From Competibacter_A sp037045535 (lineage in GTDB: Bacteria > Pseudomonadota > Gammaproteobacteria > Competibacterales > Competibacteraceae): DNA of 64,000 bases. Positions 45,361-54,384 of the stretch are shown here, piece by piece. The stretch covers positions 1-64,000 of the forward strand of contig JBAOHI010000027.1 in assembly GCA_037045535.1 (NCBI GenBank), given 5' to 3'. Each line of letters starts with the position of its first letter. The stretch's first letter is position 1. The translations under genes and the position numbers were made by a program. Under the pieces are notes generated by a model, which had not been told where the DNA came from, did no database searches, and saw only the letters and a list, made by a program, of their open reading frames with translations.

Positions 45361-48300
45361 CTACCCCGCGATCCCTGCCAGTAGCTTTTCCACTTCTGCT
45401 ACTCGCGTTTCAGCGTCGGGCAATTCCTTGACGAAACGGAGCTTGTCCTTGCCGTCCAACTTGTAAACCGAGCGCTGTTGCTGGATCAACTGCACTAATT
45501 TGGCCGGATCCACCTTTGGTTCCGGGCCGAACACGATTCGCCCGCCCTTGGGACTTGCTTCGATTTTCTTGATCCCAATCGGGGTAGCCCGCAGCTTCAA
45601 GCCGGTCACCCGAAACAAGTTTTTCACCGGCTCTGGCAAAAGGCCGAAGCGGTCGATCATCTCCACCTGCAACTCGCGCAATTCCCCGTCGTCGCGGGCG
45701 CTGGCGATGCGCTTGTACAGAATCAGCCGGCTGTGAACGTCCGGCAGATAATCGTCCGGGATCAGGGCCGGGCTTTGCAGATCGATTTCGGGACCGTGAT
45801 CCAGCGGCCGATCCAGTTCCGGCACCCGCCCAGCCTTGAGCGCCTGCACCGCCCGTTCCAGCAAGTCCATATATAAAGTAAAGCCGACCTCGTGAATCTG
45901 GCCGCTCTGCTCCTCGCCCAGCAACTCGCCGGCGCCACGAATCTCCAAGTCATGACTGGCCAGCATGAAACCGGCGCCCAAATCTTCCAACGATTCGATC
46001 GCCTCGATCCGCTTGACCGCGTCCACCGTCATCGCTTTGCGCGGCGGCACGATCAGATAGGCGTAAGCACGATGGTGCGAGCGCCCGACCCGTCCCCGCA
46101 ACTGGTGCAACTGTGCCAACCCCAGCTTGTCAGCGCGGTTGATGATGATGGTGTTGGCGCTCGGCACGTCGATGCCCGATTCGATGATGGTGGTGCAGAT
46201 CAGCAGGTTGCAGCGGCGATGATAGAAATCCAGCATCACCTGCTCCAAATCCCGCTCGCGCATCTGGCCGTGGGCGATCGCGATCCGCGCGCCCGGCGCC
46301 AGTTCCGCCACTTGCGTAGCCATGCGCTGGATGGTCTCCACTTCGTTGTGCAGAAAATAAATCTGGCCGCCGCGCTTCAGTTCGCGCTGGCAGGCTTCCT
46401 GAATCAAGGCCTTGTTCCATTGGCCGACGAAGGTCTTGACCGCCAGCCGCCCCACCGGCGGCGTGGCGATGATCGACAACTCGCGCAACCCGGCCATCGC
46501 CATGTTCAAGGTGCGCGGGATCGGCGTAGCGGTCAGGGTCAGCACGTCGACTTCGGTACGCAAAGATTTCAACCGTTCCTTGTGCTTCACCCCGAAGCGA
46601 TGTTCCTCGTCCACGATGGTCAATCCCAGGCGCTTGAACTGGATACCCTCCTGCAACAACTTGTGGGTGCCAATCAGAATGTCCACCTGGCCTTCGGCCA
46701 GCGCTTGCAATGTCTGGGCCTGCTGCTTGGCCGAACGAAATCGGGACAGCAATTCGATCCGCACCGGCCAATCGGCGAAGCGGTCGAGAAAATTTTGATG
46801 GTGCTGCTGGGCCAACAGCGTGGTGGGCGTTAACACCGCGACCTGCCGCCCGTCCTGCACCGCCACGAACGCGGCGCGCATCGCCACCTCGGTCTTGCCG
46901 AAGCCAACATCGCCGCACACCACCCGATCCATCGGCTTGTCGGCGCGCATGTCGGCGATCACCGCTTCGATGGCGGCCTGCTGGTCCGGCGTTTCCTCGA
47001 ACGGGAAAGCGGCGGCGAAGGCGAAGTAGTCGGTTTCGGTCAAACTAAAAGCGTGGCCGGGCCGAGCTTCGCGCCGCGCATAGATATCCAGCAGTTCCGC
47101 TGCTGCATCGTTGACTTGTTCGGCGGCCTTGCGCCGGACCTTTTCCCACTGGCCGCTACCCAGCTTGTGCAGCGGCGCGCTCTCCGGCGAGGCACCGGTG
47201 TAGCGGCTCAGCAGAGTGTAGAGATGCCACCGGCACGTACAAACGGTCGCCACCGGCGTATTCCACCACCACGAATTCGCCGTCGATGCCCGCGACTTCC
47301 AGCCGCTCCAGACCGGCATAACGGCCGATGCCGTGCTCCTCGTGAACGACTGGGGTGCCGGGATTGAGATCGGTCAGGTTACGGATGATGGCATCGGGGT
47401 CGCGGTTGGACGTGCGCCGCCGGACCTGCCGTACCCGTTCACCATACAACTGCGGCTCGGCGATGATCGCCAGCGGCGGATCGGTCAACAACAGACCTTG
47501 CTCCAGCGGCGCCACGGTCAAGGCCAGTCGCAAATCCTCCCGCGCCAGGAACTCGGTCCAACTCTCGCAGACTTGCAGCTTCAGGCCATAACCGCGCAGC
47601 GTATCCAACAGCACTTCGCGGCGGCCGGCCGATTCGGCGGCGAACAACACCCGTCCCGGAAATTCTGCATCAGGAAGTTTTCCAGCGCGGCGGTCGGCCG
47701 CTCGGCGCGAGGTTCCAGCGGCAAGGACCGGCGGCGGACGCGGTGGGGTAGTTGGTGCCGCCATCTCCCGCCTCCCGCAACTCGACCCGGAGATAGCGAG
47801 CCAAGGCTCGCTCGACCTGAACGGCTTCGAGAAACAGCGCAGGCGGTGGCAACAGCGGCCGTTCCGCATCGTAGCGATGCTGTTCGTAGCGATCCATGAG
47901 CTGCTCCCGAAACGCCGCCATCGCCTCCGTCACGCCTTCCAGCAAAACGACCAGCGTCGCCTCCGGCAAATAATCGAACAGGGTCGCGGTTTGCTCGAAA
48001 AAGAGCGGCAGATAATATTCGATGCCACCAGGCGCATTGCCGGCGCTGATGTCGCGATAAATCGCGCTACGCTGCGGATCGCCCTCGAACTGGCGGCGAT
48101 AGGCCTGGCGAAACCGGGAAATGGTTTCCTTGTCCAACGGAAATTCCCGCGCCGGCAACAGCTCGATTTGTTTGACCTTCGCCACGGACAACTGGGTATC
48201 GGGATCGAAGTCGCGGACGCTCTCGACCTCGTCGTCGAACAACTCGATTCGGTATGGCCGTTCGGCGCCCATCGGAAACAGGTCGATGATCGAACCGCGT

Positions 48301-48822
48301 ACCGCGAACTCGCCATGTTCGACCACCTGCGACACGCAAACGTAACCGGCTGCTTCCAAGCGTCGGCGGAAATCCTCGGGATCGAGCCGTTCGCCGACCT
48401 TCAGCAATAGCGCGTAGCGATCTAGATAATCGCGCGGCGCCAACCGTTGCATCAGGGTTGCTACCGGCACTACCAGTACACCACGCTTGCGTTGCGGCAA
48501 GCGGTACAGTGCCGTCAACCGTTGCGACACAATATCCTGATGCGGCGAAAATACGTCGTAGGGCAGCGTCTCCCAATCCGGGAAAGGCCAGAATATCGAG
48601 GCTCTCACCGCCGAACACTCGCAGCTCTGTCTCCAGTCGCAGCGCTATCTGGCTGTCGGGCACTACCGCCAGCACCAGACCACGGTAGCGAGTGGCAGCG
48701 GCAATCAGCAGGGCGGGGCTAGCGCCGTGTAACTGCCCCCAACATAGCGTTCGGCGGCTGTCAGGCGGCAGGACCGGTTGCAGGGGGTTCGGAACAGCGT
48801 AGTGCTCAACACGCCCGGACAT
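45361..48822 (-). pseudogene. mfd: Transcription-repair coupling factor Mfd, with about five frameshifts
   Basis: Removes stalled RNA polymerase and recruits UvrA. The full Mfd sequence is present but spread over three frames. Apparent extra bases lie near 48580-48582 (FPDWETLPYD broken), 47739-47741, 47723-47724 and 47215 (SLHLLSRYTG broken), and one missing base near 47658 (NFPGRVLF broken). Correcting these gives about 1152 residues (E. coli 1148). The helicase half (45361 to about 47210) is intact, with GDVGFGKTEVAMRAAF, DEEHRFGV, TATPIPRTLNMAM and QLRGRVGRS. Indels this dense suggest pseudogenisation or local sequence errors; I cannot tell which. thiO follows downstream. Confidence 0.85.
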
Positions 48823-49354
48823 GAATCGCGATATACCTCGGTTGTCAGAAGTCGGAGCGAGCGGGTGGCGTATACGACAGCACCCGCTCGCTGCCGAGTG
48901 CGGGTGGAAACCAGCGTGTTTCTAACGTTCTGGGATGTTGGAGCTGAACAGTCCGATGAGCTAAAGGGGATTGACGAGGTCGTAACCGAAGCGCCTTCAG
49001 TGCGGGAAAAACCAGCACCGACCCGATGAGCTGGGATAAGTCCGAGATCACGACGCGCCCGTCGGCTGGGGGATAGCCGACACTAACCAGTATGACCTGA
49101 AGCCGGTCTGTGAAACAGGAGAAAGCCTGGTGGTGGCTCGCTCGAAACCCACCCTCAAACACCCCTAGGGACTGTGGTTGGACAAAGGTTACGAGACTAC
49201 CCAGAAGTCCGCAATCTCATCGCCGAATTCGGCTTTACCGCCCCTATCCGCGTTCGGGACGAAGAAGCTGGCGACGCCCGACTAGGGCGCTAGACGGTGA
49301 GCATGCCCTTATCATCTTCCGCGCCGCCAAGTTATTCATAGACTCTTATCGTAG
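48823..49354. other. Non-coding, decayed region between mfd and ihfA
   Basis: No intact gene. It contains a perfect 12-bp inverted repeat (AGCGAGCGGGTG at 48856-48867 and its complement at 48881-48892) and a transposase scrap near 49170-49320. The rest I cannot assign. Confidence 0.55.
49170..49325 (+). pseudogene. Scrap of an IS5-type transposase
   Basis: The pieces LDKGYE and DYPEVRNLIAEFGFTAPIRVRDEE appear in two adjacent frames and are followed by a fragment ALIIFRAA. Together they resemble the DxGYDYPEVR...EFGF...R.RGEE region and the far C-terminus of IS5-family (ISL2/IS1031-like) transposases. Frameshifts and a large internal loss make it non-functional. The assignment rests on motif resemblance only. 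Confidence 0.5.
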
Positions 49355-49654
49355 CTACTGGGCCTCACCCTTGAAAGCATCCACCCTTGCCTTGAGCTTT
49401 TGGCCTGGCCGGAAGGTGACGACTCGGCGCGCGGTGATCGGGATCTCTTCGCCGGTTTTGGGATTGCGGCCCGGCCGCTGATTTTTGTCCCGCAGGTCGA
49501 AATTGCCGAATCCGGACAATTTCACCTGTTGGCCCTCTTCCAAGGCACTGCGAATTTCCTCGAAGAAAATCTCCACCAGCTCCTTGGCTTCGCGTTTGTT
49601 AATGCCCAGCTCTTCGAACAATCTTTCCGCCATATCGGCTTTTGTTAGTGCCAT
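49355..49654 (-). CDS. ihfA: Integration host factor alpha subunit
   Basis: DNA-bending nucleoid protein. It starts MALTKADMAERLFEELGINK, has the family signature GFGNFDLRDKNQRPGRNPKTGEEIPI with the intercalating proline arm, and ends FRPGQKLKARVDAFKG. It has 99 residues. ATG 49654 is four bases after pheT; an upstream in-frame start inside pheT is not conserved. pheS-pheT-ihfA is a standard operon. Confidence 0.95.
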   Translation of the reverse strand: MALTKADMAERLFEELGINKREAKELVEIFFEEIRSALEEGQQVKLSGFGNFDLRDKNQRPGRNPKTGEEIPITARRVVTFRPGQKLKARVDAFKGEAQ

Positions 49655-49658
49655 GCTC

Positions 49659-52037
49659 CTAAACCCTAAGCGTTGCGTCAAACTGTTCCGTTAATCCTGC
49701 AATGATGCCGGAAACGGTCTCATCGACTACACTGTCTGTAAGATTGCGCGAGAAATCCTGTAGAATCAATCCCAAAGCTAAACTTTTCTGGCCTTCCGGC
49801 ACACCCTTGCCCCGATAGATGTCGAAAAGCCGCACTTCGCGCAGTAGTTCGCCGCCACACTGGCGAATGCAAGCGAAAATCGCTCGCGCGGCAAGGGCTT
49901 CATCCACCACGATGGCGATATCACGGCGACTGGCCGGAAACTTGGAAAGTTCCCCAAACACCGGCGTCCGCGCTGGCCGCAATGCATTCAACCGCAACTC
50001 GAAGGCGAAAACATCGCCTTCCACGTCCAGCTCCCGCGCCACCCGAGGATGCAGAGCCCCCAGCCAACCCACTGCCGCACCGGCCCGTTCGATCTGGGCG
50101 CTCTGGCCCGGATGCAAAGCGGGATGCGGAGCGGCAACGAACGCAAACGCTTCCGGCTCTCCGGTTAGACTCAACAGCGCTTCGACATCGGCTTTAAGGT
50201 CGAAGAAATCCACCGGCCGGGCCGGCATGTCCCACTGTTCCGGCAGGGCAATGCCCGCTGCCACGCCGCCGAGGTACGGTTCCTGTCGTAATCCGCCATC
50301 GACTTGGATGAAGTTTAACCCATGCTCGAACAACCGCACGCGCGGTTGCTGACGTTTCTGGTTGTGGATCAGTGCCTTGAACAAGCCTGGCCATAGACTG
50401 GTACGCATCACCGCCAGATCAGCCGAAATCGGGTTGGCTAGTGCCAGCGGCTCCCGGTCGGGATCGAGACATCTTTGGAAAACCGGATCGACGAAACTGT
50501 AGGTGATGGCTTCCTGAAAGCCACGCTGCACCAGGGTTTCCTTCAATCGCTCCAGCCCGACTTGGTTTTCCGGTTGCGGCACCATTTCCAGCCGGGTCAG
50601 GGGACGGTTGCCAGGCAAGCGATCGTAACCGTAAATCCGGGCGATTTCCTCGATCAGATCGGCCTCGATCGCGATGTCGAAGCGGCTACTGGGTGGAACC
50701 ACCTGCCAATGATTGGCTTCCACCACCACTGTCATGCCCAGCCGGCACAGGATATTCTCGATTTCGGCGGGAGGGACTTCCAGCCCCAGCAGCTTGCGAA
50801 CTCGGGCTGGTCGTAGCCGGATAGCCGGCTCCGTCGGCAAATATTCGGGCGATACCGCTTCGATCAGGGGTCCCGGTTGGCCGCCCGCGATATCGAGCAA
50901 CAGGCGAGTGGCCCGCTCGGCGGCACGCCGCTGCAATTGCCAGTCTACGCCGCGTTCGAAGCGATAGGAGGAATCGGTTTGCAAACCGTAGCGGCGGGCG
51001 CGACCGGCGATGCTAGCCGGGGCGAAAAACGCGCTTTCCAGGAACACGTCGCGGGTCTCGCCAGTGCAGGAACTGATTTCACCGCCCATGATGCCAGCCA
51101 GTGCCAGCGGACCAGCAGGGTCGGTGATCAGCAAGGTTTCCGCATCCGGTTCCACCACGACCCCGTTCAACAGCTCCAGCCGGTCACTGGGTCGGGCTCG
51201 GCGCACTTCGATGCCACCCATCAGCCGATTCAGATCAAAGGCGTGCATCGGCTGGCCGAGTTCCAGCATTACGTAATTGGTCACGTCCACCAGCGGCCCC
51301 AGGCTGCGAATTCCAGCCCGGCGCAAACGTTCCTTCATCCATAACGGCGTTTCGGCGGCGGGATTGACACCTCGGATCACTCGCCCCACGTAGCGCGGAC
51401 AATCGGCTGGATCAAGCAGCTTCACCGGGAAGGTGACATCCACCATCGGCTCGACTGGCTCGACCGGCAGCGGGCAGAACTCGTGGCGATTGAGCGTCGC
51501 GACTTCACGGGCGATGCCTTCCATGCCCAGACAGTCGCCGCGATTGGGGGTCAGCTCGATTTCGAGCAACGAATCGTCCAAGGCCAGCAATTCGCGTACG
51601 TCTTGGCCAGACTGGCTGTCGGCAGGCAACGGCAACAGGCCATCGGAACTCTCCGCTAGGCCCAGTTCCTTTGCCGAGCACAACATGCCCTGCGATTGGA
51701 CACCGCGTAGCTTGGAAGGCTTGATCTTGAAATCACCAGGCAACACCGCGCCGATCAAGGCGGTGGGCACACACATACCCACGGCAACATTCGGTGCGCC
51801 GCACACGATTTGCAGCGGTTCGGTGCCGCCCACGTCCACCATCGCGACCCGCAAACGATCCGCGTCGGGATGCGGGTTTAAGTCGATCACTCGACCGACC
51901 ACCACTTTTTCGAAAGGCGGTGCGGCAGGACTGACGCTGTCCACCTCCAGACCGGCCATGGTCAATTGCGCCACCAGTTCGGGAGTGGAGATCGCGGGAT
52001 CGACCCATGTCCGCAACCATCGTTCGCTGACTTTCAT
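49659..52037 (-). CDS. pheT: Phenylalanyl-tRNA synthetase beta subunit
   Basis: 792-residue large subunit of PheRS (E. coli 795). It begins MKVSERWLRTWVDPAIS and has a tRNA-binding (EMAP-like) domain at about 40-150. The B5 and editing B3/4 domains follow, then the catalytic-like core with EEIARIYGYDRLPG, and a C-terminal anticodon-binding FDX domain (PVFGELSKFPASRRDIAIVV). ATG 52037 has GAGG upstream, inside the pheS stop region. It lies 10 bases after pheS. Confidence 0.96.
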   Translation of the reverse strand: MKVSERWLRTWVDPAISTPELVAQLTMAGLEVDSVSPAAPPFEKVVVGRVIDLNPHPDADRLRVAMVDVGGTEPLQIVCGAPNVAVGMCVPTALIGAVLPGDFKIKPSKLRGVQSQGMLCSAKELGLAESSDGLLPLPADSQSGQDVRELLALDDSLLEIELTPNRGDCLGMEGIAREVATLNRHEFCPLPVEPVEPMVDVTFPVKLLDPADCPRYVGRVIRGVNPAAETPLWMKERLRRAGIRSLGPLVDVTNYVMLELGQPMHAFDLNRLMGGIEVRRARPSDRLELLNGVVVEPDAETLLITDPAGPLALAGIMGGEISSCTGETRDVFLESAFFAPASIAGRARRYGLQTDSSYRFERGVDWQLQRRAAERATRLLLDIAGGQPGPLIEAVSPEYLPTEPAIRLRPARVRKLLGLEVPPAEIENILCRLGMTVVVEANHWQVVPPSSRFDIAIEADLIEEIARIYGYDRLPGNRPLTRLEMVPQPENQVGLERLKETLVQRGFQEAITYSFVDPVFQRCLDPDREPLALANPISADLAVMRTSLWPGLFKALIHNQKRQQPRVRLFEHGLNFIQVDGGLRQEPYLGGVAAGIALPEQWDMPARPVDFFDLKADVEALLSLTGEPEAFAFVAAPHPALHPGQSAQIERAGAAVGWLGALHPRVARELDVEGDVFAFELRLNALRPARTPVFGELSKFPASRRDIAIVVDEALAARAIFACIRQCGGELLREVRLFDIYRGKGVPEGQKSLALGLILQDFSRNLTDSVVDETVSGIIAGLTEQFDATLRV

Positions 52038-52047
52038 GCGGTTCGCC

Positions 52048-53064
52048 TCATCGAAATTGTCCCAGAAAACGCAGATCGTTCTCGAAGAACAACCGCAAGT
52101 CGTTGACACCGTAGCGCAACATGGTCAGCCGCTCGACCCCCATGCCGAAGGCGTAGCCGGTATAACGCTCGCTGTCGATGCCGACCTTCTCGAACACCGC
52201 CGGATGTACCATGCCGCAGCCCAGCACTTCCAACCAACCGCTGTGCTTACAGACCCGACACCCCTCGCCACCACAGATCACGCATTGGATGTCCACTTCG
52301 GCGGACGGTTCAGTGAATGGGAAGTAAGATGGCCGAAACCGCACGCCCAGATCGCGCTCGAAAAAGTTGCGCAAAAAATCGTCCAGCACCCCCTTGAGGT
52401 CGGCGAAACTCACGTCTTCGTCCACCAGCAAACCCTCGACCTGATGGAACATCGGCGAATGGGTCAGATCCGAATCGCAGCGATAAACCCGACCCGGCGC
52501 GATCACCCGCACCGGTGGCGCCTGCTGCTCCATGACCCGGATTTGCACAGGCGAGGTATGCGTCCGCAACAGAGTGTGAGCGTCGAAATAGAACGTGTCG
52601 TGCATTGCCCGCGCGGGGTGGTGCGGCGGGATATTGAGCGCCTCGAAATTGCGAAAATCGTCCTCGACTTCCGGGCCTTCGGCGACCGCGAAGCCGATCC
52701 GGGCGAACAACGCCTCGATTCGAGCCAGGGTTCGGCTGAGCGGATGGTAACCGCCAGCCCGCTGGCCACGTCCCGGCAAGGTCACGTCGATGGCTTCGCT
52801 GGCCAAACGCGCGTCCAGGGCGGCCGATTCCAGCGCGGTTTTGCGGGTGGCGATGGCGGTTTCCAGCGCCTGCTTGGCTTCGTTGATGGCTTGGCCGGCC
52901 TCGCGCCGCTGCTCGGGCGGCAGGCGGCCGAGCTCCTTGAGCCGCTCGGTGAGCGCGCCTTTCTTGCCCAGATAATGCACGCGCGCCTGGTCGAGAGCGG
53001 CCAGATCAACGGCTCCAGCAATAGCAGCCTGGGCAGTGTTCACGAGTTCGGGCAATGCGTCCAC
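52048..53064 (-). CDS. pheS: Phenylalanyl-tRNA synthetase alpha subunit
   Basis: Catalytic subunit of PheRS, class II. The N-terminal coiled coil (about 20-90) contacts tRNA. Motif 2 region LRTHTSPVQIRVM and FHQVEGLLVD, and motif 3 GMGVERLTMLRYGV, are visible. The length is 338 residues. A terminator-like hairpin lies about 30 bases upstream, between rplT and this gene. Confidence 0.97.
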   Translation of the reverse strand: MDALPELVNTAQAAIAGAVDLAALDQARVHYLGKKGALTERLKELGRLPPEQRREAGQAINEAKQALETAIATRKTALESAALDARLASEAIDVTLPGRGQRAGGYHPLSRTLARIEALFARIGFAVAEGPEVEDDFRNFEALNIPPHHPARAMHDTFYFDAHTLLRTHTSPVQIRVMEQQAPPVRVIAPGRVYRCDSDLTHSPMFHQVEGLLVDEDVSFADLKGVLDDFLRNFFERDLGVRFRPSYFPFTEPSAEVDIQCVICGGEGCRVCKHSGWLEVLGCGMVHPAVFEKVGIDSERYTGYAFGMGVERLTMLRYGVNDLRLFFENDLRFLGQFR

Positions 53065-53093
53065 ACCAGCGAGTCTCTCAGCGATAGCAAACG

Positions 53094-53121
53094 AAAAAGG
53101 GAAAGGACCACCGCCTTTCCC
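53094..53121 (-). terminator. Hairpin with U-tract between rplT and pheS (terminator or attenuator)
   Basis: On the minus strand GGGAAAGG-CGGTGGT-CCTTTCCC is followed by TTTTTCG. It could end the infC-rpmI-rplT message partly or attenuate pheST. No phenylalanine-rich leader peptide is evident in the 50 bases before it. Confidence 0.75.
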
Positions 53122-53170
53122 TCGTCGGAATCCTGAATACCGCCGAATCGAAGTCGATCCGGCGGGCGGT

Positions 53171-53533
53171 TCAGGCGATGCCGAGCGCGGTCTTGGCTCG
53201 ATTGGCCAGCTCAGCGAACGCGGACTTGTCGAACACGGCTAGATCGGCTAGCACCTTGCGGTCAATCTCGATGGCGGCTTGCTTCAGGCCGTTAATCAGT
53301 CGGCTGTAGGACAGGCCGTTCTCACGGGCGCCGGCGTTGATGCGCGCGATCCATAGGGCGCGGAAATCCCGTTTCTTCTGACGACGGTCGCGATAGGCGT
53401 ATTGGCCGGCCTTGATGACAGCCTGTTTGGCGACTCGAAACACCTTGCTACGGGCGCCGCGATAACCTTTGGCCTGTTTCAGGACTTTTTTGTGGCGGGC
53501 GTGGGCAGTGACGCCGCGTTTCACTCGGGACAT
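53171..53533 (-). CDS. rplT: Ribosomal protein L20
   Basis: 120-residue large-subunit protein. It has MSRVKRGVTAHARHKKVLKQ, AKGYRGARSKVFRVA and LWIARINAGARENGLSYSR. In E. coli L20 represses its own operon. It lies 26 bases after rpmI. Confidence 0.98.
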   Translation of the reverse strand: MSRVKRGVTAHARHKKVLKQAKGYRGARSKVFRVAKQAVIKAGQYAYRDRRQKKRDFRALWIARINAGARENGLSYSRLINGLKQAAIEIDRKVLADLAVFDKSAFAELANRAKTALGIA

Positions 53534-53559
53534 GGCTTAACTCTCCGATCCGGGCAACA

Positions 53560-53757
53560 TCAATCGTAGGGCAACATCCGGCGCACTGCCGGTATATCGA
53601 CCGCCGCCATGGTGGTGGTACCACGCAACTGGCGCTTCCGCTTGGCGGTCTTCTTGGTCAGGATGTGCCGGTGATGCGAGTGCGAACACTTGTACTTACC
53701 GGATCCGGTGCGGCTGAAGCGCTTGGCCGCGCCGCGATTACTTTTCATCTTGGGCAT
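53560..53757 (-). CDS. rpmI: Ribosomal protein L35
   Basis: 65-residue basic protein starting MPKMKSNRGAAKRFSRTGSG, containing HSHHRHILTKKTAKRKRQLR. Normal length and place between infC and rplT. GCGGAG precedes the ATG. Confidence 0.98.
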   Translation of the reverse strand: MPKMKSNRGAAKRFSRTGSGKYKCSHSHHRHILTKKTAKRKRQLRGTTTMAAVDIPAVRRMLPYD

Positions 53758-53844
53758 TGCATAACTCCGCTATTTTAATCGAAAAACTACGGACCTGCTC
53801 CGGCGAGGACCGGAGGTGGAAAGCGCTGATTACCCGAAGGAGAA

Positions 53845-54366
53845 TTATTTCTTCTTGACCGGCGCGATGGTCATCACCATCTGCCGCCCCTCCAGCCTGG
53901 GCCGCTGCTCCACCGCACCATAGGGAGCGAGATCGTCTTCGACGCGCTTGAGAAGTTGACTTCCCAGGTCCTGGTGTGCCATTTCGCGGCCCCGAAACCG
54001 CAGCGTCACCTTGGCCTTGTCGCCTTCATTCAGGAAACGGATCAGGTTGCGCAGTTTGACCTGATAGTCCCCTTCGTCCGTTCCCGGACGAAACTTGATC
54101 TCCTTGACCTGGATCTGCTTTTGTTTTTTCTTTGCTTCCTGCTGTTTCTTGGCTTGCTCGAACCGATACTTGCCGTAATCCATAATGCGGCAAACGGGCG
54201 GTTTAGCATTCGGGGAGATTTCGACCAGATCCAATTCGGCTTCCTCGGCCAGCCGCTTGGCTTGGACGAGGGGAACGATGCCGGCTTGCTCGCCATCCTG
54301 GTCGATCAGCCGGACTTCACGCCCGGTGATCTCGTCATTGAGCCGGAGTTCATTGTTTGCGGCGAT
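53845..54366 (-). CDS. infC: Translation initiation factor IF-3, probable AUC start
   Basis: Binds the 30S subunit and checks start codons. The C-terminal domain is unambiguous (MDYGKYRFEQAKKQQ, KEIKFRPGTDEGDYQVK, FRGREMAHQDLG). The N-terminal domain continues upstream of the first ATG as NNELRLNDEITGREVRL. The only well-placed start is ATC at 54366-54364, eight bases after GGAGG, giving 173 residues. Rare start codons (AUU in E. coli) let IF-3 repress itself. An in-frame CTG five codons earlier overlaps the ribosome-binding site. Confidence 0.93.
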   Translation of the reverse strand: MAANNELRLNDEITGREVRLIDQDGEQAGIVPLVQAKRLAEEAELDLVEISPNAKPPVCRIMDYGKYRFEQAKKQQEAKKKQKQIQVKEIKFRPGTDEGDYQVKLRNLIRFLNEGDKAKVTLRFRGREMAHQDLGSQLLKRVEDDLAPYGAVEQRPRLEGRQMVMTIAPVKKK

Positions 54367-54384
54367 GTTGCTGTCCTCCAGTGA

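Noticed and set aside
47215..48582. Programmed frameshifting in mfd (and thiE)
   Set aside because: The sites lack slippery heptamers and downstream pseudoknots, and five events in one gene are not plausible as programmed recoding.
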